Assembly (NCBI GenBank): GCA_910588155.1 | Contig: CAJUPB010000016.1 | Coordinates: forward strand, 24,595 to 42,768 | Direction: 5' to 3' | Length of the DNA stretch: 18,174 nucleotides | From: an uncultured Christensenellaceae bacterium | Lineage (GTDB): Bacteria > Bacillota > Clostridia > Christensenellales > Pumilibacteraceae | Shown here: positions 1 to 7,800 of the stretch, piece by piece | Numbering within the stretch: the stretch's first letter is position 1 | How the letters are laid out: each line of letters begins with the position of its first letter | Made by a program: the position numbers and the translations under genes | The notes under the pieces: model-generated | The model's input: the letters and a program-made list of their open reading frames with translations, nothing else | Databases searched by the model: none | What the model was told of the DNA's origin: nothing

Positions 1-145
1 TTTTAAGCCGAGAGAGCAATATAAAGCCGAAAGGGCAAGCCGAATACGCGTCGCAATAGTTCGTCATTCACGTGTCGTCTCGGGTCACGTACGAAAGAGT
101 ACGCTCCCCGTCGCCGTATCGAATAATAACGGCTTTTAACCCCCG
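1..145 (+). repeat. Family A structured repeat, degenerate copy cut by the window start (A0)
   Basis: This copy fills the space before purN. The right terminal repeat is at 130-145 (CGGCTTTTAACCCCCG). The first ten bases, TTTTAAGCCG, match its reverse complement at eight of ten positions, so the left terminal repeat probably starts just outside the window. The internal block GCGTCGCAATA (48-58) and the apical hairpin CGTAC (88-92) / GTACG (99-103), flanked by GGG and CCC, match the copy at 12049-12173. The element ends about 10 nt before the purN ribosome binding site and has no T-tract, so it is probably transcribed inside the operon. It is more diverged than the other copies; the gene it follows, expected to be purM, is not visible. 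Confidence 0.7.
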
Positions 146-166
146 ATTCCTTTTAAGGAGAAATGA

Positions 167-754
167 ATGAAAAAACTCGTCTATCTCGTCAGCGGCGGCG
201 GAACTAATATGCAAGCCGTGCTCGACGCCATCGATTGCGGAGAAATAAACGCCGAAAGCTTGGAAATCATTTCGTCGAACGGCGAGGCGTACGCATTGGA
301 ACGCGGCAGGAAAAGAGGCATACCGACGAAGGTGTTTGCCAAAGCCGATTTCGGCGGAAGCGGGGAAGACCGCGACGCCGCAATGCTAAAAGAGCTGAAA
401 CGCTTGAATCCCGATTATATCCTGCTTGTCGGTTACCTCGGCATACTGTCCGAGGAAATCGTCGATACGTTTGCCGGCAGACTGATAAATATACATCCGG
501 CATTGCTTCCGAAGTTCGGCGGCAAGGGCTATCACGGCTTGAACGTGCATAGGGCGGTAATCGCGGCGGGAGAAAGAGAGAGCGGCGCAACAGTGCATTA
601 TGTCGCCAACGACATCGATACGGGCGAGATAATACGTCAAAAGAGCATACCCGTGCTTCCGACCGACACGCCCGAAACATTGGCAAAGCGTGTGCTGGAC
701 GAGTGCGAACATCCTCTTTTGGTGAGCGTCGTAAAGGATTTGTGCGCGGATTGA
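167..754 (+). CDS. purN: Phosphoribosylglycinamide formyltransferase (GART)
   Basis: This cytoplasmic enzyme transfers a formyl group from 10-formyltetrahydrofolate to GAR, giving FGAR, the third step of de novo purine synthesis. The 195-residue length is normal for PurN. The N-terminal SGGGTN (9-14) is the phosphate-binding loop. NIHPALLPKFGGKGYHG (108-124) carries the catalytic Asn108 and His110. The later GATVHYVANDIDTGE segment supplies His144 and Asp151, matching the family's Asn-His-Asp set. The ATG at 167 has AAGGAG at 155-160, six bases upstream; an overlapping ATG at 163 is in another frame. It precedes purH by 138 nt in the same direction. No purine riboswitch is recognisable in the visible leader. 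Identification is secure. Confidence 0.97.
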   Translation: MKKLVYLVSGGGTNMQAVLDAIDCGEINAESLEIISSNGEAYALERGRKRGIPTKVFAKADFGGSGEDRDAAMLKELKRLNPDYILLVGYLGILSEEIVDTFAGRLINIHPALLPKFGGKGYHGLNVHRAVIAAGERESGATVHYVANDIDTGEIIRQKSIPVLPTDTPETLAKRVLDECEHPLLVSVVKDLCAD

Positions 755-840
755 CGGCATAGATTCTTTCGTTTCGTTTGCAGACGGAAAGTATGAAAGG
801 CTGTCGGGGCGTTGAACCGCGAAAGCCGAACGATACCTGC

Positions 841-883
841 GAAACAAGTTTTGTCTTGCTTTTTCAAAAAGCAAGAAAAGGAG
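841..883 (+). promoter_or_regulatory. Leader hairpin abutting the purH ribosome binding site
   Basis: CTTGCTTTTT (855-864) and AAAAAGCAAG (866-875) form a perfect inverted repeat around one central C. It ends three bases before the AAGGAG (878-883) of purH. The arm is preceded by GAAACAAGTTTTGT (841-854). The same arrangement occurs before purD. No T-run follows, so this is not a terminator in the direction of transcription. It could protect the mRNA 5' end of a processed transcript or tune translation; that role is inference. Confidence 0.5.
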
Positions 884-892
884 AATACATAA

Positions 893-2428
893 ATGAAGAA
901 GAGAGCTCTTATAAGCGTGAGCGACAAAACGGGCGTCGTAGAGTTCGCCAAAGACCTCGAAAAACTCGGTTATGAGATAATCTCGACGGGCGGCACGGCG
1001 AAAGCTTTGCAAAACGCGGGAATAAAGACAATCGGTATAAGCGACATAACGGGCTTTCCGGAGTGTCTGGACGGAAGAGTAAAGACGTTGCACCCCGCCG
1101 TGCACGCCGGACTTTTGGCGCGCCGCGACGACAAGGAACATATGAAGCAGTTGGAAAAACTCGGCATAGACCCGATTGACATCGTCTGCGTCAATCTCTA
1201 TCCGTTCAAAGCCACGATTATGAAAGAGGGCGTGACAAAGGAAGACGCTGTCGAGAATATCGACATCGGCGGACCCACTATGATACGCGCCGCGGCGAAG
1301 AACTATCAAGACGTCGCCGTCGTCGTAGACCCGAGAGACTATGCCGAGGTCGTGGAAAGACTCAAAAACAACACGATGGATTTGACGTATAAAATGACGC
1401 TTATGTATAAGGTGTTCCGCCATACCGCGGAGTACGACAGCCTCATCTCCAACTACCTCGCCGAGCAGCTTGAAATAGAGTTCCCCGAAACCGTGACTTA
1501 CGCATACGAAAAGGCGCAGGAACTCCGCTACGGCGAAAACCCCCATCAGCGCGCGGCGTTCTACCGCGAGGCTCTGCCCGTGGAGGGAAGCCTGCCTATG
1601 GCAAAACAGCTCCACGGCAAAGAACTCTCTTTCAATAACATAAACGACGCGGCGGGCGCAATCGAGCTTGTCAAGGAATTCGACGAGCCCTGCGTCGTCG
1701 CAAGCAAGCACACAAACCCCTGCGGCGTGGCTACCGCAAAGGATATCCATACGGCATATGTGCGCGCGTACGAGTGCGACCCTGTCAGCATTTTCGGCGG
1801 AATCGTCGCTTGCAACAGAGAAGTGGATGCCGAGACTGCGGCGGAAATGAGCAAGATTTTCTTGGAAATCATAATTGCGCCGTCGTTTACCGAAGAGGCA
1901 ATGAAGATTTTGACGGTCAAACCGAACGTCAGAATATTGCAGCTCGACGTAATGGGTCGGGCGAAGAAAAAGATTTACGATATGAAGAAAGTTGCGGGCG
2001 GACTGCTCGTGCAGGATAAGGACGCCACTCTTTTCGACGACGGCGACGTCAAGGTCGTAACCAAGAAAAAGCCGACAAAGGCGCAAATGGAACAGATGAA
2101 ATTCGCATATAAGGTCGTCAAGCACACGAAGTCGAACGCGATTGTCGTGGCAAACGACTTTGCCGCGATAGGCGTCGGCGGCGGTCAGACCAACCGTATT
2201 TGGGCGGCGGGTCAGGCAATCGAGCGCGCGGGCGAAAAAGTCAAAGGCGCGGTGCTCGCGTCCGACGCGTTCTTCCCGTTCTCCGATTGCGTAGAACTGT
2301 GCGCCAAAGCCGGCATTTCCGCCATTATTCAGCCGGGCGGCTCGATACGCGATAAGGACAGCATAGAAGAGTGCGACAGGAATGGGATAGCGATGGTGTT
2401 TGTCGGGTCCCGTCACTTCAAACACTGA
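893..2428 (+). CDS. purH: Bifunctional AICAR formyltransferase / IMP cyclohydrolase
   Basis: PurH performs the last two steps to IMP: formylation of AICAR by 10-formyltetrahydrofolate, then ring closure of FAICAR. The 511-residue chain has the standard two-domain layout. The N-terminal MGS-like IMP cyclohydrolase domain (about 1-150) contains STGGTAKAL (31-39) and DGRVKTLHPAVHAGLL (60-75). The AICAR transformylase domain contains LRYGENPHQRAAF (211-223), the catalytic Lys272-His273 in SKHTNPCG, and SDAFFPFSD near the end. The C terminus RHFKH is the normal family ending. AAGGAG at 878-883 sets the ATG at 893. The TGA stop (2426-2428) lies inside the left terminal repeat of a family A element. 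Confidence 0.98.
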   Translation: MKKRALISVSDKTGVVEFAKDLEKLGYEIISTGGTAKALQNAGIKTIGISDITGFPECLDGRVKTLHPAVHAGLLARRDDKEHMKQLEKLGIDPIDIVCVNLYPFKATIMKEGVTKEDAVENIDIGGPTMIRAAAKNYQDVAVVVDPRDYAEVVERLKNNTMDLTYKMTLMYKVFRHTAEYDSLISNYLAEQLEIEFPETVTYAYEKAQELRYGENPHQRAAFYREALPVEGSLPMAKQLHGKELSFNNINDAAGAIELVKEFDEPCVVASKHTNPCGVATAKDIHTAYVRAYECDPVSIFGGIVACNREVDAETAAEMSKIFLEIIIAPSFTEEAMKILTVKPNVRILQLDVMGRAKKKIYDMKKVAGGLLVQDKDATLFDDGDVKVVTKKKPTKAQMEQMKFAYKVVKHTKSNAIVVANDFAAIGVGGGQTNRIWAAGQAIERAGEKVKGAVLASDAFFPFSDCVELCAKAGISAIIQPGGSIRDKDSIEECDRNGIAMVFVGSRHFKH

Positions 2429-2548
2429 CGGGTTATAAGCTTCGCATTGCGTCGTCAGACTTGCGTTTATGCTTCGGTTGCGTACGTCGGTGTACGCGCC
2501 CTCGCAAAATCCGCGCCTTCCTTGCACTGCTCGCTTCTAACCCGTCAG
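2425..2548 (+). repeat. Family A structured repeat, intact copy after purH (A1)
   Basis: The element runs from CTGACGGGTTATAAGC to GCTTCTAACCCGTCAG. These ends are inverted repeats of 16 bases with one mismatch (T opposite C), which recurs in the other copies. The purH stop TGA is part of the left end. The interior is the variant I type: GCGTAC (2480-2485) and GTACGC (2492-2497) form the apical stem around a six-base loop. The shared segment CTTCCTTGCACTGCTCGC leads into the right end. No T-tract follows. It is probably a transcribed hairpin or a non-autonomous mobile repeat. Confidence 0.85.
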
Positions 2549-2553
2549 GACGG

Positions 2554-2951
2554 TTTCGACCAAATGCGAGTCGTCGCTGCGCCGCGAACGGCAAAAGCCG
2601 TTCTTTGATTGCTTGTCACGACTCGGTCGAACTCATAAAGGACTCGCCTGCACGGTTCGTGTATTTTAGCACTTAATTTGTCAAGTAACCGTCGAGCTGA
2701 TATGTTCGCGTGGGAAAAAAGAAACTCGTTTTCCCCGGCACTGCTCGCGACATTTCGACCAAACGCGAGTCGTCGCTGCGCCGCGAACGGCAAGAGCCGT
2801 TCTTGCTTGCTTGTCACGACTCGGTCGAACTCATAAAAGGACTCGCCTGCACGGCTCGTGAATTTAAACATTTTATTTGTCAAGTAACCGTCGAGCTAAT
2901 GCGTTCGCGTGGCGAAAAAAAAGAAACTTGTTTTTCTTGTCTTGCTCGACC
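2554..2951 (+). repeat. Family B: tandem duplication of a 199-bp structured unit
   Basis: Two head-to-tail units (2554-2752 and 2753-2951) repeat with a 199-base offset and are closely similar over their whole length. Each holds a nested hairpin. In unit 1, CGACC (2557-2561) pairs with GGTCG (2625-2629), GAGTCGT (2568-2574) pairs with ACGACTC (2618-2624), and inside these lies GAACGGC / GCCGTTC (2586-2592 and 2597-2603). Unit 2 has the same inner stem at 2785-2791 and 2796-2802. Each unit ends with a GAAAC..GTTTT..GCTCG segment that also occurs at the right side of family A copy A3. Short open frames here repeat the same peptide and look spurious. Together with A1 this fills most of the 613-nt purH-purD gap. 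Confidence 0.85.
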
Positions 2952-3000
2952 CGAGGGGTTGACGGTGCGGCGTAAAAATCAGCTTAAACAACGGCATAAA

Positions 3001-3037
3001 GTTTTGCCTGCTTTTTCGAAAAAAAGGCAGGGAGGAG
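3001..3037 (+). promoter_or_regulatory. Leader hairpin abutting the purD ribosome binding site
   Basis: CCTGCTTTTT (3007-3016) can pair with AAAAAGGCAGG (3021-3031) with one bulged base. The hairpin runs directly into the strong ribosome binding site GGAGGAG (3031-3037), four bases before the ATG. The upstream AAGTTTTG and the TTTTTCGAAAAA apex resemble the purH leader. There is no downstream T-run. Pairing would partly occupy the first base of the Shine-Dalgarno, so an effect on translation is possible but unproven. Confidence 0.45.
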
Positions 3038-3041
3038 ATAT

Positions 3042-4319
3042 ATGGAAAAGAAAAATATACTCATAATCGGCGGCGGCGGCAGAGAACACGCAATCGCTTG
3101 GAAACTCAAACAGTCCAATCGCGTCGGCAAGCTGTACGCAATTCCCGGCAATGCCGGTATGGCGCAGATTGCCGAGTGCATATCCGATATAAAGGCGACG
3201 GACATAGACAAGATTGTCGAGTTCGTGGATAAGCACGACGACATATATATGACGGTAGTCGCGCCCGACGACCCTCTTGCAATGGGGCTTGTGAACAGGC
3301 TGAACGAGAGAGGACACAGGGCGTTCGGACCGACAAAGGAAGCCGCAATAATCGAGGCAAGCAAAGCCTTTTCCAAAAATCTGATGAAGAAATACGCGAT
3401 ACCGACGGCAAAATACGAGGTGTTCGACTCCGCGGAAAAAGCCAAAGAATACGTTGCGACTTGCGATATACCCGTGGTTTTGAAAGCCGACGGACTTGCA
3501 CTCGGCAAGGGCGTGCTGATTTGCACGACGCGCGAACAGGCGCTGAACGGCGTTAAAGAGATAATGGAAGACAAGGCGTTCGGCGCGGCAGGCGGAAAAA
3601 TGGTCGTCGAAGAATTTTTGACGGGTCAAGAGGTTTCCGTGCTGGCATATTGCGACGGCGAAACGGTAAAACCTATGCCTGCAAGCCGCGACCATAAACG
3701 CGCGCTCGACGGCGACAAGGGTCTGAACACGGGCGGTATGGGCGCATTCAGCCCCGTGCCTATGTATACGGACAAACTTAAAGCCAAGGCGGAAAAAGAA
3801 ATTTTCGAACCGACGGTCAAAGCTATGAAAGCCGAGGGCAGAACATTCAAAGGCGTGCTGTATTTCGGACTTATGGTCTGCGGCGACAAAATAAAAGTTT
3901 TGGAATATAACGCACGCTTCGGCGACCCCGAAACGCAGGCGGTGTTGCCGAGACTTAAAACCGACCTGCTCGACATTTTCGACGCGACAATCGACGGCAC
4001 TCTCGACAAGCTGAATATAGAGTATTCGAAAGAGGCTTGCGTCTGCGTCGTGGCGGCAAGCGGCGGCTATCCCGAAAAGTACGAAAAGGGTAAAATAATC
4101 GATTTCGGCGACAGCGAAAAGAATGCGATTGTGTTCCACGCAGGCACGGCAATATGCGGCGAATGCGGCAAGATAATAACAAACGGCGGCAGAGTTCTCG
4201 GCGTGACCGCGCTCGGCAAAGACCTCAAAGACGCTCGGAAAAAAGCTTATGCGGCTTTGGGAATGGTTGGGTTTGAGAAGATGTTTTATCGTTCCGACAT
4301 CTGTTCCGACGGGTTATAA
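3042..4319 (+). CDS. purD: Phosphoribosylamine-glycine ligase (GARS)
   Basis: PurD is a cytoplasmic ATP-grasp ligase that joins phosphoribosylamine to glycine, making GAR, the PurN substrate. The 425-residue length is typical. The N domain begins with the glycine-rich GGGGREHA (10-17). The ATP-grasp core has VVLKADGLALGKGV (145-158), and LEYNARFGDPETQ (287-299) supplies the metal ligands Glu288 and Asn290. The central DHKRALDGDKGLNTGGMGAF (218-237) is a family hallmark. The last four residues, SDGL, and the TAA stop are encoded by the left terminal repeat of a family A element (GAC GGG TTA TAA), so the native C terminus may have been altered by the repeat. The ATG is set by GGAGGAG at 3031-3037. 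Confidence 0.97.
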   Translation: MEKKNILIIGGGGREHAIAWKLKQSNRVGKLYAIPGNAGMAQIAECISDIKATDIDKIVEFVDKHDDIYMTVVAPDDPLAMGLVNRLNERGHRAFGPTKEAAIIEASKAFSKNLMKKYAIPTAKYEVFDSAEKAKEYVATCDIPVVLKADGLALGKGVLICTTREQALNGVKEIMEDKAFGAAGGKMVVEEFLTGQEVSVLAYCDGETVKPMPASRDHKRALDGDKGLNTGGMGAFSPVPMYTDKLKAKAEKEIFEPTVKAMKAEGRTFKGVLYFGLMVCGDKIKVLEYNARFGDPETQAVLPRLKTDLLDIFDATIDGTLDKLNIEYSKEACVCVVAASGGYPEKYEKGKIIDFGDSEKNAIVFHAGTAICGECGKIITNGGRVLGVTALGKDLKDARKKAYAALGMVGFEKMFYRSDICSDGL

Positions 4320-4430
4320 GCTTCGCATTGCGGCGTCAGCCGTCGCGATTTCTCGGGTCACGTACGCAAAGTACGCTCCCCTTCGAAATCACTCGGACTT
4401 CCTTGCACTGCTCGCTTCTAACCCGTCGGA
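4305..4430 (+). repeat. Family A structured repeat, intact copy overlapping the purD 3' end (A2)
   Basis: The terminal inverted repeats are TCCGACGGGTTATAAGC (4305-4321) and GCTTCTAACCCGTCGGA (4414-4430). The outer bases (TCC/GGA) differ from copies A1 and A3 (CT/AG) yet remain complementary. The interior is variant II: GATTTC (4347-4352) pairs with GAAATC (4385-4390), GGG (4355-4357) with CCC (4378-4380), and CGTAC (4361-4365) with GTACG (4371-4375). The purD TAA (4317-4319) lies inside the left end. The right end leads directly into two tandem derivatives. Confidence 0.88.
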
Positions 4431-4696
4431 CGTACAATGAACGAGTTTGACATTTTGCAATACATCGTCAGGTTTGCGTTTTTGCTTCGGTTGCGTACGT
4501 TTGAGTACGCGCCCTGTGCAAAATCCGCACCTTCCTTGTCTTGCTCGCTTCTAACCCGTCGGACGCACAATGAACGAGTTTGACATTTTGCAATACTGTG
4601 TCAGGTTTGCGTTTTTGCTTCGGTTGCGTACGTTTGAGTACGCGCCCTGTGCAAAATCCGCACCTTCCTTGTCTTGCTCGCTTCTAACCCGTCGGG
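4431..4696 (+). repeat. Two tandem 133-bp units derived from family A, plus a remnant
   Basis: Units 4431-4563 and 4564-4696 are almost identical and repeat with a 133-base period. Each begins with a different left segment (CAATGAACGAGTTTGACA at 4435 and 4568) in place of the GACGGGTTATAAGC end. Each then continues like variant I: GCGTAC / GTACGC stems at 4493-4498 / 4505-4510 and 4626-4631 / 4638-4643, and a standard GCTTCTAACCCGTC right end. A third left segment starts at 4701 but diverges within about 20 bases. The purL leader follows. Their near identity suggests recent duplication or gene conversion. Confidence 0.85.
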
Positions 4697-4772
4697 CGCA
4701 CAATGAACGAGTTTGACAAATATAATTTGCAATCGTCATTGAGCTCGCAACACATCGGCGAAAGGGCGGCAC

Positions 4773-4824
4773 AAAATCGACGATTAAAAAAAACCGATTT
4801 TTCAGGGCTGAAAAGCCGAAGGAG
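4773..4824 (+). promoter_or_regulatory. purL leader: two hairpins before a Shine-Dalgarno for a TTG start
   Basis: AAAATCG (4773-4779) can pair with CGATTTT (4795-4801). A second small stem, GGCT / AGCC with a GAAA tetraloop (4806-4817), ends directly at GAAGGAG (4818-4824), six bases before the TTG at 4831. A stem adjoining the ribosome binding site is also seen before purH and purD. Function is not shown by the sequence; a translational or mRNA-stability role is inference. Confidence 0.4.
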
Positions 4825-4830
4825 AATATT

Positions 4831-7800
4831 TTGTCTATCAAAAGAATTTACGTAGAGAAGAAGAGCGGCGAAAGAGTAGCCGCGCAAAAAGTACGCGGCG
4901 ACATAGAAACCGTACTCGGAATAGAAACCGAAGACGTGCGGCTGTTTTTGCGCTATGACGTAGAGGGTCTGGAAGGCAAAGACTTCGATTCCGCCGTCAA
5001 AAACGTATTTTCCGAACCTCCCGTCGATATAGTATATCTCGACGAACTTCCGAGTCTGGACGGGTACAAAGTGTTCGGCACGGAGTATCTGCCGGGGCAA
5101 TACGACCAAAGGGCGGACAGCGCGGCGCAGTGCGTACAGCTTCTGACTATGGGTGCGCGTCCCGAAATACGCACGGCGACGGTATACGCGGTTGCCGGCG
5201 TCGGCGACGAGGAGATGAAGAGGATAGAGAAATACCTCGTCAACCCCGTCGAGGCGAGAATCTGTTCGTTCGAAATGCCCGACAGCTTGAAAGCCAAAGT
5301 CGCTCCGCCAGATGCTGTGCGGCTGGTGGACGGCTTCAACGAAATGGATAAAGCGCAGATAGAGCAATACCGCAAAAATATGGGCTTTGCTATGAGCACG
5401 GCGGACTTGCTGTTCGTGCAGGCGCATTACAGAAGCGAAAACAGACAGCCCACGGAAACCGAGCTGAAAGTCATCGACACGTATTGGTCGGACCATTGCC
5501 GCCATACGACGTTTCTGACGACGCTGCAAAACGTGAAAATAAAATCGGATATGCCGGAAATATCGCAGGCATACGAAACTTATCTCAAACTGTTCAACGC
5601 GCATCATAAGGGCAGAGCGGATAAATATCCCTGCCTTATGGACATAGCGACAATGGGCGCGAGAGAAATAAAGGCGCGCGGCGGTCTGGAAAATCTCGAC
5701 GCATCCGAAGAGATAAACGCCTGCTCGATAAACGTGACTGCGGACGTAAACGGCAAAAGCGAAGATTGGCTGGTTATGTTCAAAAACGAAACGCATAACC
5801 ACCCGACGGAAATAGAACCGTTCGGCGGCGCGGCGACCTGTCTCGGCGGCGCGATAAGAGACCCGCTTTCCGGTCGTTCCTACGTCTACCAGGCAATGCG
5901 CATAACGGGCGCGGCGGACGTCAATGCTCCGATAGAAAAGACGATGAAAGGCAAACTTCCGCAGCGCGTAATAAGCAAAACCGCGGCGGCAGGATTCTCG
6001 TCCTACGGCAACCAGATAGGACTTTCCACGGGTCTCGTTCGAGAGATGTACCACCCCGGCTATGTGGCGAAGAGGTTGGAAACGGGCTACGTTGTGGCGG
6101 CGGCGCCGAAAGAAAACGTCGTGCGCGGCGTACCGCAGGCAGGCGACGCAGTGCTGCTTATCGGCGGCGAAACGGGCAGAGACGGCTGCGGCGGCGCGAC
6201 GGGTTCGAGCAAGGTGCACACCGTTCATTCGCTGGACAGTTGCGGCGCGGAAGTGCAAAAGGGCAATCCTCTGACCGAAAGAAAGATACAGCGCCTTATG
6301 CGCGACAAATCGTTCACGACGCTGGTAAAACGCTGTAACGACTTCGGAGCGGGCGGCGTGTCCGTGGCGATAGGAGAGCTTTCTTCCGGACTCGACATAG
6401 ACCTCGACGCCGTACCCAAAAAGTACGCGGGACTCTCGGCAACCGAGCTTGCGATTTCCGAATCGCAGGAAAGAATGGCTGTCGTGGTTGCGGCGGCAGA
6501 CGTCGAAAAGGCGACGGAGAAATGCGCCAAAGAGAATTTGACGGCGACGGTCGTGGCAAAAGTCACGGACACCGCGAGAATGAGAATGTACTGCGGCGGC
6601 AGAGTCGTCGTGGATTTGCCGAGAAAGTTCCTCGACTCCAACGGCGCGAGACAGACGGCAAACGTGACAATAAAGGAAAATGCGCCGGAGTTCTTCGACA
6701 GCCTCGGCAAGGAAAGACAGAGCCTGTACAATAAAGGCGATTATGTCGCTCTAATCAAAAATATTCTCGCCGACGAAAATGTCTGCTCGCAGAAGGGACT
6801 CGGCGAAACGTTCGACGGCAGTATCGGCGCAGGGTCCGTGCTTATGCCGTTCGGAGGCAAAACCCAGCTTACGCCCGCCGTGGCAATGGCTGCGAAACTT
6901 CCCGTCGAAAACGGCGAAACAAACACCGTCACGGTGTCGGCATACGGCTGCAATCCCGCGCTTATGTCGTTAAGCCCGTTTGTCGGCGCGCAGTATTCCG
7001 TCATACTTTCGGTAATCAAGGCAGTCGCCGCAGGCGCGCCTTTCGAAAGCATACGCCTGACTTTCCAGGAGTTCTTCGAAAGACTGTTCGACGAGCCGGA
7101 ACGTTGGGGCAAACCTACGAGCGCGCTGCTCGGCGCACTCGAAGCACAGCTTCGGTTCGGTCTTGCGGCAATCGGCGGCAAGGACTCTATGAGCGGTACT
7201 TTCGAAAAAACCGACGTTCCGCCCACTCTCATATCGTTCGCACTAGGCGTGGGCAGAGCCGACGAGATTATCGACAACGTGCTTAAAAAAGCAGGTCAGA
7301 AAGTGTACAGATACCGCCTGCCGAGAAAGGAAAACGGCATAGCGGACTATGAAGAACTCGTCAGATTCCTGAAACTTCTGCACGGCGAGATTGCCCGAAA
7401 ACGCGTGGACTACGTGTCCGTGGTCGAGGACGGCGGCGCAATCGGCGAGATTGTGAAAAGCTGTTTGGGAGAGGGTCTCGGCTTTGCCGTGAACGGAGTG
7501 AAAAAAGATTTCTTCACTCCCGCGCTCGGCGACATACTGCTTTCCTGCGCCGACCCCGAGGACTTCGTGGGCTACGATTTGGAGCTTATCGGCTTCACGA
7601 CAAACGAGCCGACTGTCAGAATCGGCTGTAAATTCAAGGCTATGAGTTGCGACGAGTATATTTACTCGGGCGGCAGGGAATTGCCGCTTGAAGAGGCAAG
7701 GAAGGCGTTTACGGGCACGTTCGAGGCGATATACCCGACTGTCGCACCCGCAAACGGACGGGCGGAGAACGTAAACTACGAACGGACAAAAGACATAAAA

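Noticed and set aside
1..166. Purine riboswitch in front of purN.
   Set aside because: The region is a degenerate family A repeat; the conserved loop sequences of a purine aptamer are not seen.
386..2527. Very long minus-strand open frame opposite purN and purH.
   Set aside because: It is a shadow of the GC-biased codon pattern of the plus-strand genes; its product resembles no family and the plus-strand genes are certain.
2545..2883. A 112-residue open frame on the minus strand across family B.
   Set aside because: It encodes the same peptide twice because it crosses the tandem repeat, has no ribosome binding site and no recognisable domain.
2425..4430. Family A repeats as integron attC sites (similar length, foldback structure, placed after genes).
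   Set aside because: The ends read GTTA...TAAC inward rather than the RYYYAAC...GTTRRRY arrangement, there is no integrase in the window, and the flanking genes are a housekeeping purine operon in normal order.
4431..4696. CRISPR array.
   Set aside because: The 133-base units repeat along their whole length; there are no short constant repeats with unique spacers and no cas genes.
4708..4724. Promoter for purL from TTGACA followed by TATAAT-like sequence.
   Set aside because: The two boxes are almost touching (only about two bases between), so they cannot form a functional -35/-10 pair. The TTGACA is part of the repeat left segment.
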